From positions 1 to 64,000 of the forward strand of contig CAVRND010000002.1 in NCBI GenBank assembly GCA_963722495.1: a stretch of 64,000 nucleotides of DNA, read 5' to 3'. Below are positions 1-7,515 of this stretch, one piece after another; the stretch's first letter is position 1; each line of letters begins with the position of its first letter. A program made the position numbers and the translations under genes. The notes under the pieces are model-generated. The model saw only the letters and a list, made by a program, of their open reading frames with translations. It had not been told where the DNA came from and made no database searches. The stretch is from Hyphomicrobium_A sp963722495. Its GTDB lineage: Bacteria; Pseudomonadota; Alphaproteobacteria; Rhizobiales; Hyphomicrobiaceae.

Positions 1-114
1 CCCATAGGTCGAACTCTCGCTAGTTCCGGGACTGCAATACGAGCCACCTGCGTCATCAGCAGCCGAACGCCGCATCCCCTCCGACGTTCCACGTCATGGG
101 TGAGGAGTTTGCTT

Positions 115-358
115 TCATCCAAGGAAGCCGAGTGGCCTCTTGGTTAGCGGGCGCGGATTGGGATCGTCACCAGAGAGGGCATGCCGGCCTTTCGGGCAAG
201 ATAGCCGCGGTCGCGCTATTGCGCAGAAAATGGAGCAGGCCCCGATGTTCCAATAATCTGGCGAGCACGAGTTCCTCTTGTAGTAGCTCGGTTGGCCCGC
301 CTGCCTGGGCAAGCTTCTCGAGGAGTTGACGCTCCGCCCGGACTAAGATCTCTACCAT
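115..358 (-). pseudogene. winged-helix-like small protein, frameshifted copy
   Basis: The minus-strand reading starts at an ATG at 358 behind a GAGGA ribosome site and encodes a small helical protein. Near position 205 it leaves frame. Removing one base from the CCC run there restores a C-terminus with the motif PKGRHAL ending at 115. The restored protein clearly matches the intact paralogue at 10704-10946: ERxLLxKLAxAGxPTE, then a helix, RGLxxFxRN and PKGRxAL. The shape (helices followed by a two-strand wing) suggests a winged-helix DNA-binding fold, but no family is recognised. Either a decayed duplicate or a gene broken by a read error. Confidence 0.55.
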
Positions 359-479
359 GCATTCCTCACCTGATCGGTTCGCAGCATGTAAGTTCTGACA
401 TCCCGGCGTTCATCCCCCTGTTTCAGTTGCTCCTTGGCGCCGTCGACACGACCTGCGAAGCGCCGTCATCCTTCGCGCT

Positions 480-693
480 ATGGACGAGCCATCTCCCCCG
501 CGCATCTCATTTGCCCAATTGGCCGTCCTCGTCGTGTTTGGCGGCTTCGCCTTCGTCTATGCGATCAGGGCGATCAACGGCTCAGCGACGACGCTGGACT
601 GGTTCACACGAGGCGTGAGCGTTCCTGTTGGCCATCATGGCCCATCGGGTGCTGCGTCAGTTCGGCAAACCCGACGCTCAATTTCGCCGCTAA
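480..693 (+). pseudogene. small two-helix membrane protein, frameshifted
   Basis: An ATG at 480 opens a frame with a clear membrane segment (residues about 12-32, AVLVVFGGFAFVYAI). The plausible continuation lies in another frame: AFLLAIMAHRVLRQFG and a stop at 691-693. A one-base excess between about 606 and 617 explains the break. The joined protein would have about 70 residues, a membrane helix and a second amphipathic or membrane helix with a basic tail. The function is unknown. It could also be chance reading in accessory DNA. Confidence 0.4.
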
Positions 694-840
694 GCCCATG
701 CGATGGTTGCCAGCACTTCATCGGGTGCGACGGTCGTCGGGCCGATTGCACCGGCGGTCATCCGCCAACGTCGCATTGGGGCCACACGAATTAGCTCTCC
801 GCATTGGCAACCCAATTTTGTAGTCAACGAGGAACTGATA

Positions 841-939
841 ATGACCACTGCCACGGCTTCGTTCTTAACCGGTACCGTCCTCCTTTTGGCAATCGTTGCT
901 GCTCTCGGGATGGGTTTGGGTGTCAGCCGCCTTTGGTGA
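841..939 (+). CDS. 32-residue single-pass membrane peptide
   Basis: ATG at 841 is preceded by AGGA at a suitable distance (about 830-833) and encodes a 32-residue peptide with one long hydrophobic stretch (residues about 8-28, FLTGTVLLLAIVAALGMGL) and a stop at 937-939. Size, ribosome site and composition fit a real small membrane protein. No family is recognised. The longer frame starting at 703 has no sensible N-terminus, so the internal start is preferred. Confidence 0.5.
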   Translation: MTTATASFLTGTVLLLAIVAALGMGLGVSRLW

Positions 940-1243
940 CGATGGTCGGCGGTGAAGAGGTGGGCCAGCACCGCGGGTGACTGCCGCGTTTTTTGGGATT
1001 GATGGTGGCGACGCTGATCATTGATGATCGCCGCGCCAGCAATTAGCGCGAGACTTCGCAGACCACGCGCGAAGCGAGGTCTGCACCCAAGCATGAAGCG
1101 AGGTCTGCACCCAAGCATAATGTGCCACGAGCAAATGTTGTGCTACGGCATTGCTGCTGACCTACAACCAGTTGAACCACCAGGAACTTTCTCACCCGCC
1201 GCGAACTTGCTCATCCGTGCTGCCTAGAACCAGCCAGGACGGT
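940..1243. other. intergenic stretch with a short tandem repeat
   Basis: No convincing gene is seen here. The only structure noticed is the exact 24-bp tandem duplication listed separately. The downstream end carries the ribosome site of the RlpA-like gene. Confidence 0.5.
1071..1118. repeat. exact tandem duplication of a 24-bp unit
   Basis: Bases 1071-1094 and 1095-1118 are identical; the unit begins gaagcgaggtctgcaccc. Two perfect adjacent copies in a noncoding stretch, probably a recent slippage or duplication event. Confidence 0.9.
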
Positions 1244-1747
1244 ATGAAAAGCAAAATCAATAACGCTGCCAGGCTCGCATCAACGCTTGCCCTAACTTTA
1301 GCCGCCCTTGTAGTCGCAGTGAGCTCGCTTCCCTCCGCAGCTTTGGCAAAGAAGCCTGGGGCGACGTACTGCATCAACGGTGTTTGCCATCGGGTCAAAA
1401 CGGTCGATGAGGTGAAAGCGGAAATTGGCCTTGAGGTAATTCAGGGGGCGTCGTTCTATGATCATTGCGAGGCCGACCCGGGCAATCCCTGCACGCCGCT
1501 GTCATCCGGCGAGGAATTCCACGCCGACCGGCCGGACAACGCCGCCAGTCCCATTTATCCAAACGGAACAGTACTGGCGCTAGTGAACCCAGTAACCAAT
1601 GCGACTGCGCTGGTGCGCATCAATAACTCCGGGCCATACTTTAAGGGGCGATTGCTGGATGTGTCACGCGCGACGGCAGTGCAACTTGGATTTCTCGAGG
1701 CAGGAACGGCTCAGCTGAAGGTGACCGTGGTGCCCATCCAGAGGTAA
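1244..1747 (+). CDS. RlpA-like double-psi beta-barrel exported protein
   Basis: The start is the ATG at 1244, preceded by AGGA, rather than an upstream one, because it gives a classical signal peptide: basic N-terminus, hydrophobic core (LALTLAALVVAV) and cleavage near SAALA. The mature part has the RlpA/expansin-like barrel: ASFYDH near the front, GTVLALVNP, ATALVRINNSGPYFKGR and LLDVSRATAVQLGF. In this family the core normally binds or cleaves peptide-poor glycan strands. Length, 167 residues, fits a stand-alone barrel without a SPOR domain. Probably periplasmic or surface located. The lytic activity itself cannot be confirmed. Confidence 0.75.
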   Translation: MKSKINNAARLASTLALTLAALVVAVSSLPSAALAKKPGATYCINGVCHRVKTVDEVKAEIGLEVIQGASFYDHCEADPGNPCTPLSSGEEFHADRPDNAASPIYPNGTVLALVNPVTNATALVRINNSGPYFKGRLLDVSRATAVQLGFLEAGTAQLKVTVVPIQR

Positions 1748-1796
1748 CGGCAAACGTAGCAACGCCTGCAAGCTGCCGCCATGATGCTCACCCGGG

Positions 1797-1840
1797 GTTG
1801 TTCCTGAAACTTTTCCGGCGTAATACGCCCCGGGAACAAC
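1797..1840 (+). promoter_or_regulatory. inverted repeat just upstream of the H-NS-type gene ribosome site
   Basis: gttgttcc at 1797-1804 is matched by ggaacaac at 1833-1840, ending one base before the AGGAG ribosome site (1841-1845) of the H-NS-type gene. It could be a terminator-like stem for the RlpA-like gene, or a structure that affects initiation on the next gene. Confidence 0.35.
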
Positions 1841-1853
1841 AGGAGTATCCCGC

Positions 1854-2171
1854 GTGGCGACCATCAATGGCCTTGATAAAATGTCTTATGCCGAGCTGCT
1901 GAAGCTGCAGGAGCGTATCGAGGCGGCGATTGCTGAGAAGCGCGTTGAAGACGCCGCTAGCACCAAAGAAGCGCTGCGTGCGATGGCTGAGAAGGCCGGC
2001 TTCAACCTCAATGAGCTGTTCGGCAAACGCGGCGGGAAGCGTGGCCCCTCAAGTGTCAAGTACCGCAATCCGAAGGACACCTCGCAGACCTGGACCGGAC
2101 GCGGTCGCAAGCCGAACTGGCTGGTCGATGCGCTGAAAAAGGGCACCAAGATCAATTCATTCGCGATCTGA
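1854..2171 (+). CDS. H-NS family nucleoid protein (HvrA/MvaT-like)
   Basis: The GTG at 1854 has an AGGAG ribosome site and encodes 105 residues. The N-terminal half is a coiled coil (MSYAELLKLQERIEAAIAEK), as in H-NS oligomerisation domains. The C-terminal half carries the typical AT-hook-like DNA-binding segment: YRNPKDTSQTWTGRGRKPNW. This is the classic pattern of the alphaproteobacterial HvrA/Bv3F family. Such proteins bind AT-rich DNA and often silence acquired genes, which fits its place on a putative island. It overlaps the next ORF (stop and start share bases at 2169-2173). Confidence 0.9.
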   Translation: MATINGLDKMSYAELLKLQERIEAAIAEKRVEDAASTKEALRAMAEKAGFNLNELFGKRGGKRGPSSVKYRNPKDTSQTWTGRGRKPNWLVDALKKGTKINSFAI

Positions 2172-2377
2172 TGGCCGACGAACCCGATCAGAGAAACGAA
2201 CTCGATGACTTCTTGGTGGTCCTTCGCAAGGTCCAAAAGGTCGACCCGACGCCGGATGTGATCAGGAATGCGCGAGACGCGGCCAAACGGATCAAGGCCA
2301 TGATAAAGGCGGGTGCCGCTGCCGAAGCGCACCTTCGCATTCTGGCGCAAATCGAGGCGCGGCTGGCTGAGATTTAA
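2171..2377 (+). CDS. hypothetical 68-residue protein
   Basis: The ATG overlaps the stop codon of the H-NS-type gene, so the two are translationally coupled. It encodes a charged, largely helical protein with no membrane segment or signal peptide. No family is recognised. The tight coupling, and another ORF four bases after its stop, indicate a real three-gene unit. Confidence 0.6.
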   Translation: MADEPDQRNELDDFLVVLRKVQKVDPTPDVIRNARDAAKRIKAMIKAGAAAEAHLRILAQIEARLAEI

Positions 2378-2381
2378 GGCG

Positions 2382-2624
2382 ATGAGCCGTTGGGGGCTTT
2401 CAGCTTGCTTCGGGGTGGCAGGTTTTCTCCTGGGTTGGTTCACGCGTCCGCTCGTTGAGGCGCGCGGCTCGTCCCTGCTTGCGCACGAATTGATGGCGCA
2501 TCTGCGCGGGGATCTTGATCCGCTACTCGCGGATGTGGCGCGCCAGACTTGGGTGCACATCGGTCTCTTCGGACTGGCCTGCATGTTGCTGGGCTACGTC
2601 GTGGGCCGCTTCGCCAATCCTTAG
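2382..2624 (+). CDS. hypothetical small membrane protein
   Basis: ATG at 2382 lies four bases after the preceding stop and gives an 80-residue protein with two hydrophobic segments, at residues about 4-20 (LSACFGVAGFLLGWF) and about 58-76 (IGLFGLACMLLGYVVGRF), separated by a polar helix. The longer upstream start lies inside the previous gene and is not needed. Probably cotranscribed with the H-NS-type gene. The function is unknown. Confidence 0.6.
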   Translation: MSRWGLSACFGVAGFLLGWFTRPLVEARGSSLLAHELMAHLRGDLDPLLADVARQTWVHIGLFGLACMLLGYVVGRFANP

Positions 2625-2706
2625 GCAGACCAATTGCACTCCGTTGGGTATAAAAGAACGTTCAATCCTCCATGCGATCTGATCCACGCTTGCGGGAGGC
2701 GTAGCG

Positions 2707-2982
2707 TTGCCAGAAAAAATCTTAGTCGAGCGGCGGCGGATCGTCTCCGAGATCGCCGATGTCGAGAACAGCCTCGCGGCCTGCAGACAGAGTTGGCGAC
2801 GGGGCACATAACGCGCCAGCGCGCTGAATGGCATCTCGGCTCATTCGAACGAGGAACTTCGTCGGCTTACCATTCGATTGGCGGACCTCGACGCCAGCAT
2901 TTCGCTCAAGCAAGACGCCTCGCAACTACTCCAGCCGGCTGACCCGCCTTGTCGAACACCCACGCGACGCTTGGCCAGGTGA
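2707..2982 (+). pseudogene. coiled-coil protein with an in-frame stop
   Basis: A TTG at 2707 behind GGAGG opens a helical reading (VERRRIVSEIADVENSLA) that meets a TAA at 2809-2811. The same frame then continues with another helical stretch (NEELRRLTIRLADLDASI) to a stop at 2980-2982. Sense-like coding on both sides of one nonsense codon in a single frame suggests a small coiled-coil gene inactivated by mutation. Alternatively it is two unrelated short frames. Confidence 0.35.
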
Positions 2983-3317
2983 CGAATGGGGCGGCCGACA
3001 CCTCGTTGCGCCGTCTCAATTCTGCTGACTTTTTCCAACCAATACACCGGAGTGTTCAGCGCCCCACGGCGCGCCAACCGGTTGACGATCTAAGGAGGCC
3101 ACGACAAACACCCGGCGGTGGCAGCGGGGTGCGTCACCGCCGGGTGCCGGAGCCAACCGCCTTCCCAGCGTGACGGTCGCCGGCTCACATCCAAGCTCTT
3201 GCAATCCGTGGGCAGATGTTGGGCAATTGAACGCTGCAACGTTCTCTGCAGGCACTTGGATTTAACTGGGGGTGGTACCGGACGGCGACCGCTCCATTTA
3301 AGGCGATAACAGCCAAC
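2983..3317. other. noncoding stretch
   Basis: No gene with a start site and plausible protein sequence is seen on either strand. It contains the strong hairpin at 3109-3146 and leads into the DNA ligase relic. Confidence 0.5.
3109..3146. terminator. GC-rich perfect hairpin
   Basis: cacccggcggtg at 3109-3120 pairs perfectly with caccgccgggtg at 3135-3146 across a 14-base loop. There is no T run, so it is a strong RNA or cruciform structure rather than a textbook terminator. Confidence 0.45.
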
Positions 3318-3497
3318 GCCACATCTGGCACTGTGCCGAGCTTCATCACCCCTTCCGCACCCGTTCTGAAACGTGAGCCGCCGACCGGGCGAGAGTGGCT
3401 TCACGAGGTGAAGCATGACGGTTGGCTCGCCCAGCTGTATATGGCCGGTGATAGTGTCATCACGACACAGCAGCCGGCGCTAGGCCTTGCTGTTTAG
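3318..3497 (+). pseudogene. ATP-dependent DNA ligase, N-terminal fragment
   Basis: One frame reads through a segment matching the start of the adenylation domain of stand-alone LigD-type ligases: a PPTGREWLHEVKHDGW stretch. This contains nucleotidyltransferase motif I, whose lysine (in EVKHDG) takes the AMP. The frame then runs MAGDSVITTQQ and stops at 3495-3497. Everything downstream (about 250 residues of the ligase core) is missing. It is a 5' relic, distinct from the minus-strand ligase relic at 4871-5507. Confidence 0.7.
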
Positions 3498-3517
3498 CAG
3501 CATCGCCGATGGAAGGC

Positions 3518-3550
3518 GACCCCGACGGTGGCTTCTCTACCGCCGGGGTC
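3518..3550. terminator. hairpin between the ligase relic and the response regulator gene
   Basis: gaccccgacgg at 3518-3528 pairs with ccgccggggtc at 3540-3550 with one mismatch and an 11-base loop. It lies downstream of both flanking transcription units, so it may end either transcript. No T tract is present. Confidence 0.35.
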
Positions 3551-3653
3551 GAGGGTGCTGTCCATCATGGCTGACTGACAGCGCTGCACCGTTTATGGGC
3601 AGTCCGCGCACTTAGGAAGTGGTGAGTCGGCCGAAGGGACCCCGTTGGAATGC

Positions 3654-4013
3654 TTATCCGTGCAGTGCCGCGACTTCCTCCACCGTCGAGGTCAGTGCTT
3701 CGGGACAAACAGGCTTAGCAAGAAATCGAGACTTGTCCGGCAGGTCGTCCTTGGCCGGGCGCATTCTGCCAGAAACAATAACAACGCCAATGTGTGGCCA
3801 GCGACGGCAGATCGCTTCGGCAAGCTGGAAACCATTAAGCTCACCTGGCATGTGGACGTCAGTCACAACCACACGCGCCGGACAACCATCTTCCAGCATC
3901 GCAAGCGCCTGATCGGCGGTGGGCGCATCCGAAACCGAATGACCGGCGTCCTGCAGGATCTCTGAGAAGACGAAACGCAGGATAGGCTCGTCGTCCACTA
4001 CCATGATTTCCAT
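3654..4013 (-). CDS. single-domain response regulator (CheY-like)
   Basis: A complete receiver domain: acidic pair in MVVDDEP near the N-terminus, phospho-acceptor Asp in VVVTDVHMPG (residue about 52), the conserved Ser in VIVSGR and the Lys in FLAKP near residue 105. There is no output domain. The ATG at 4013 is preferred over one 24 bases upstream because AGGAAA lies at the right distance before it. No histidine kinase is adjacent, so it is an orphan receiver that probably acts by protein contact or in a phosphorelay. Confidence 0.85.
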   Translation of the reverse strand: MEIMVVDDEPILRFVFSEILQDAGHSVSDAPTADQALAMLEDGCPARVVVTDVHMPGELNGFQLAEAICRRWPHIGVVIVSGRMRPAKDDLPDKSRFLAKPVCPEALTSTVEEVAALHG

Positions 4014-4123
4014 TGGGATTTCCTCTTTCTTTCCCAATGGCTACCCCAGCACTTGGGTTCCCGGCATCGAGCGCAATTTAGCGATCGCGCATCGACGGTT
4101 TCGACCCTGCTCGACCATTAGAC

Positions 4124-4794
4124 GTGGGCTGCTCGGCTTGCTGGAATTGTGCTCTACTGGAAACGTTGCCTTGGGAACGATTTAACGATTCCGAAGCCAG
4201 GCATCTGCTCCGCCGTAGTGCTCTGTTATGTCTGGCGGTGAGCGCCTTGCCGTCGTTGGCAGAAGACGAAGACGAGGAGGAGCGGCCGTTTGCTCAGCTG
4301 GACCTTCGTGGCGCAAAGGCACTGCATCCGTTGAATGTTGGCGGAGAACAAGTCGACGTCCAGCCGTCCGAAGAGCACTTCGTCTACATGGTCGAAGACG
4401 CGCTTAGGCCTTGGGCAACGAACAGGGCATCGCTGTGTTCAGCTCGCCGAAATTCAAGAACGTCGTCGCCTACGTCATCAACAACACGAAGGTCTTAGTA
4501 ATGGACGAGAACGAGCTCGAAGTACCGGATATCGAGACTGGCGACCGGGTCTTCCTGACCAATGCCATCGCCTTACTGACGCTCGGTCACGAAATTGGTC
4601 ACCATGTGTGTGAGCACTTGACGAAGAACGAAGGCACGCCGTGGCAGCAAGAGCTGGAGGCAGACGAAGTTGCCGGCGCTATCCTGAGCAAGTCCGACTG
4701 GCTCGGTTTTTATAACTTGCAGAAGTCCACGGTTATGGCCGCCGCGAGAACGTCGCTAGGAAGCGCGGAGGAAGCGACAGTCACCTCCGCTTAA
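4124..4794 (+). CDS. exported HExxH metalloprotease-like protein, frameshifted
   Basis: The second half (about 4411-4794) encodes a zinc-protease signature, TLGHEIGHHVCEH, followed by ELEADEVAGAIL, the usual downstream glutamate helix of M48-type peptidases. The first half, in another frame, has a signal-peptide-like stretch (ALLCLAVSALPSLA) and reads up to EDALR. The two join if one base was lost near 4403. The start is unclear: GTG at 4124 or a later non-ATG codon. Probably a periplasmic peptidase of unknown substrate. The shift may be real decay, since neighbouring ligase fragments are clearly decayed. Confidence 0.55.
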
Positions 4795-4870
4795 GATGCG
4801 CTTGGAAGCCGTCGAGACGGGTTGGGCCAACGGCGCGAAGTGCAAGGGGATGAAGAAATGATTTTGTCGT

Positions 4871-5507
4871 TTAGCGGCCCATCTTCTCAAAGCGATCCTT
4901 GTTCGCCTCACGCCAAGCCGGACACTTCGTCTTATCCACTCGGGCTCTTACCCGAGCGGTATGGAGCATCCGGGCGCTTGGACACGATGCCCTCGAGGTG
5001 GAGTTTGCACACGTGCTCCAAGATCAGCGCACCGTCGCCCTCGATGTGCTCGACGTTCTTGATGAGCTGCGGGCCGCGAGCGTTCTCGAGCAACGCTTCG
5101 AGCAACCGTTTGCGCTCGGCCAGCGCCATCCGCGTAGGTCGGGCCATAGAGGAACAGCAGGTCGAAGGCGTAGTAGACAGTCGCGCGGTCACTCGCGAAG
5201 GTTTCGCGGCGACCGCCGCCGGCAGCTCGTAGAACACCGGCTGGCCCTTGGGGTCGACAGCCACCAACTCGCCATCGAGAATGACGCTCTTGACCGGCAA
5301 CGCGACCGCCGCCGCGACCGTCGGCATGCCGCCGCCCAGTCGTAGCCACGCCGCGTAAAGATGCGCGGCACCATCGCTGATCTGCGCCTGCACCCGGTAG
5401 CCGTCATGTTGATCTCGTGAAGCCAACCGTCGCCCGTTGGGGGCGCCTTGCGAGGCGTGGGACAACAGGGCTCGATGAAGCCGGGGAACGGAGCCGGCTG
5501 GCACCAT
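4871..5507 (-). pseudogene. ATP-dependent DNA ligase (LigD-type ligase domain), multiply frameshifted
   Basis: Across three minus-strand frames the pieces of a LigD-like ligase domain can be read in order: APPTGDGWLHEI with motif I, GYRVQAQISDG, ILDGELVAVD, YYAFDLLFLYG, LLEALLENA, LEGIVSKRPDAPYRSGKSP, and a C-terminus ending KMGR at 4871. One shift, near 5415, falls exactly on the motif I lysine codon (GAGATCAACATGAC where AAG CAT GAC is expected), so the AMP-accepting residue is lost. The protein cannot be functional as read. It stands head-on to the other ligase fragment at 3318-3497. Confidence 0.75.
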
Positions 5508-5622
5508 CGATGACGCAGCCGAGGAGCGCGGCGCTCATGCGGGGCCTGCTCTGGTGCTGCGGGTCATCGTGTTGCGAGAGTAGGTGGAGGGTTCGGCGGT
5601 GTTCGGGCCCGGCCGCTTACAC

Positions 5623-5647
5623 GAAAAGGCCCCGCCAAAGCGGGGCC
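5623..5647 (-). terminator. rho-independent terminator
   Basis: ggccccgc (5628-5635), a CAAA loop and gcggggcc (5640-5647) form a perfect 8-bp stem. Read on the minus strand it is followed by TTTT, just downstream of the secreted-protein gene that stops at 5670. Confidence 0.75.
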
Positions 5648-5669
5648 AGCAACCAACGGCGAGCGCTCT

Positions 5670-5967
5670 TTACTCACTGCCGGCGCCCGATGCCGGTTTT
5701 TGATCAGCGGTGCTACCCGCGCCGTCGTTGATGGAAGTGCCGGGCGCGTTGGCGTTGGTCCCCCCGGAGCCATCAGAGTTCGTGCTCTTGCCCGGAGCCT
5801 CGCTGCCGGCCGTGCCAGTCGAGGCGCCATCAGCTCCTCGACCAGTCGTTCCGTCGGAGTTGGTGCTCTTGCCTGCCGCAGTCGGGGTTCGGCGCGGCGT
5901 TGTCGGCGGCGAATGCCGGCAAGGCAAGTAGAGCGATGGCAGCGGTAGCTGCGATAAGCGACTTCAT
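5670..5967 (-). CDS. small exported Ser/Thr/Gly-rich protein, frameshifted
   Basis: ATG at 5967 follows a GGAGGAGA ribosome site and begins a clean signal peptide (KSLIAATAAIALLALPAFA). The mature part is in another frame after a one-base excess near 5890. It is low in complexity, with two copies of GKSTNSDG separated by Gly/Ala/Thr-rich linkers, ending GAGSE. No domain is recognised. A terminator follows directly, which supports a real transcribed gene. Probably an extracytoplasmic low-complexity protein similar in style to the one at 8629-9408. Confidence 0.6.
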
Positions 5968-6101
5968 TGGGTCTCCTCCAGTTTTCATTATTAGTGCTAC
6001 TCCAACGAGGCCGCACGAGCGCCGTTCCCACTCGCACTCATGTCGGGAACTCTTTCCAGCATCGAAGGGAAAGCAGCCCGCTCAAGCTACGTGGGCGCGC
6101 C

Positions 6102-6791
6102 TCAAAGCAGCGTCGGTGCAGAAGACGTCTGCGCCCGACCAAGCAGATCCTCTTTGTCGGCGCCCGACTGCACGATGCGCATCTGCTCGGCTGCGTAGCT
6201 GCGCGCGAGCTTGTATGCATCGTCGACCGAACCCGACAGCCACGTCTCAAAGTCTGCCGGGTCTGACATCAGCACCGGCATGCGCTCGTGGTTGATGCTC
6301 TGCGTCAGCTCGTTGGGCTCCGTCGTCATGAAGGCGAACACCTCCTGGTCGACGTTCTCGCCGTTTTTCTTTAGCGGGCCCCGGTAGCGTGTCCACACGC
6401 CTGGGAAGGCGAACAGTGGCCGCTCATCCTCCCCGTTGACGGCGAACCAGTGCCATACGGCCGGCTTCACGCCCTTCGGCTCGCAGTACGATGATGCAGG
6501 CACCAGGCAGCGCCGCTGCTCAAACGATGGCCGCCAGAACTTGCTGGTGAGAATCTTGTCGTCGCGCACGTTGGTGACGCGCCGTGGCGCAAGACCCTTC
6601 TGCAGCAGAACGAAACCCCAGTTGAGGTTGACGAGTTCCCGCTCGCCGTCGTCGGCCATGCGAATGATGGGCGCAACGTAGCCGGGGAAGATTGCCGGCT
6701 TCGGCTCGATCGCGGCAGAGCGATTGTCACTGACGCGGAATAGCCGCAGCATCGCCTCACGCGATCGCGTCATGGAGTAGAGATTGCACAC
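6102..6791 (-). CDS. SOS response-associated peptidase (SRAP; HMCES/YedK family)
   Basis: The N-terminus is MCNLYSMT, with the Cys2 that becomes the catalytic residue after Met removal and forms a covalent crosslink to abasic sites in single-stranded DNA. Later family marks are present: PGYVAPII, WGFVL, LVPASSYCEPKG, WHWFAV and INHERMPVLM with the conserved His. About 229 residues, full length. A C-terminal fragment of a second SRAP gene lies at 10595-10705, so the gene was once duplicated on this island. In other bacteria the gene is often linked to ligase or damage-response genes, and DNA ligase relics lie nearby here. Confidence 0.92.
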   Translation of the reverse strand: MCNLYSMTRSREAMLRLFRVSDNRSAAIEPKPAIFPGYVAPIIRMADDGERELVNLNWGFVLLQKGLAPRRVTNVRDDKILTSKFWRPSFEQRRCLVPASSYCEPKGVKPAVWHWFAVNGEDERPLFAFPGVWTRYRGPLKKNGENVDQEVFAFMTTEPNELTQSINHERMPVLMSDPADFETWLSGSVDDAYKLARSYAAEQMRIVQSGADKEDLLGRAQTSSAPTLL

Positions 6792-6921
6792 GGTCAGGCT
6801 CGGCGCTGGACGATCGGCGCGTCGGCGAGCACGCGGTCAATAAGCGGCTGTGCCATCAAAAATCCTCCAAATTTGCTTCAGCCTACCCACCGCGGGCGAC
6901 CTCGACGGCCTAAGGACTGGC

Positions 6922-7515
6922 CTATGCGAGCAGAGGCCCGACTTCAAAATCAATCGGTTTGAATGAGCCGTTGTTGCTCTGCGGCGCCGAGCACGCCGTC
7001 AGCGCAATAATCAGATCCATCTCTGCCGCGAGCACGATGTAGTCGCCGGCCTTGCTGCGCGGCGGCTGCACGGCGATGGCGCCCGTGTCGGCGTCCAACT
7101 CCACGTTCATGAAAACGTTGAAGGCGACGGGTATCTGGTCGCCGGAGATTCCGTAGGGAGCGAGCGCCCGTTCGAAGTTTCCCTGGCAGCCGTGGTGCGG
7201 GTGCTCATCGCCATAGATGATGCGAAAGGTATCGGCGGAGCACGGGGTGAGCAGGAAGTCGTGCCGCCCAACGGTGTCCTCGACGATGCGCAACATGACG
7301 CGGCTGCGGTTCGAATAGAGGCTGTCGCCGGTGGTCAGGTAGATCTTGCTCGCGTAGTCGATGGACCGCCCCGAAGAGATGACCTCGGAGGGATCCGCGG
7401 ACGAAAACGCGAGCAGATCGGAAACCTGCTCGCCGGTCGGGTCGATGACTTTGAGCGTCTGACCCTGGCGCAGTTGGAATGCGACGCCGCTGCGCGGCGC
7501 GATGCGCTCAGTCAT
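6922..7515 (-). CDS. DUF1989 (urea carboxylase-associated) family protein
   Basis: A complete 197-residue member of the family named for its link to urea/guanidine carboxylase. Family marks are GQVSDLLAF-type (GEQVSDLLAF), DYASKIYLTTGD, HDFLLTPCS, HHGCQGNF, NVFMNVELD and GDYIVLAAEMDLIIAL. Characterised members (CgdA/CgdB) form carboxyguanidine deiminase. This protein is a single chain without the carboxylase nearby. Its ATG lies within the 3' end of the YcgG-type gene (8-base overlap, 7508-7515), so the two are probably coupled and work on the same substrate. Confidence 0.88.
   Translation of the reverse strand: MTERIAPRSGVAFQLRQGQTLKVIDPTGEQVSDLLAFSSADPSEVISSGRSIDYASKIYLTTGDSLYSNRSRVMLRIVEDTVGRHDFLLTPCSADTFRIIYGDEHPHHGCQGNFERALAPYGISGDQIPVAFNVFMNVELDADTGAIAVQPPRSKAGDYIVLAAEMDLIIALTACSAPQSNNGSFKPIDFEVGPLLA

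Noticed and set aside
24..28. Short runs at the window start as a possible left attachment site of the island
   Set aside because: cataggtcgaactc does not match the tRNA-Thr 3' end beyond a few bases.
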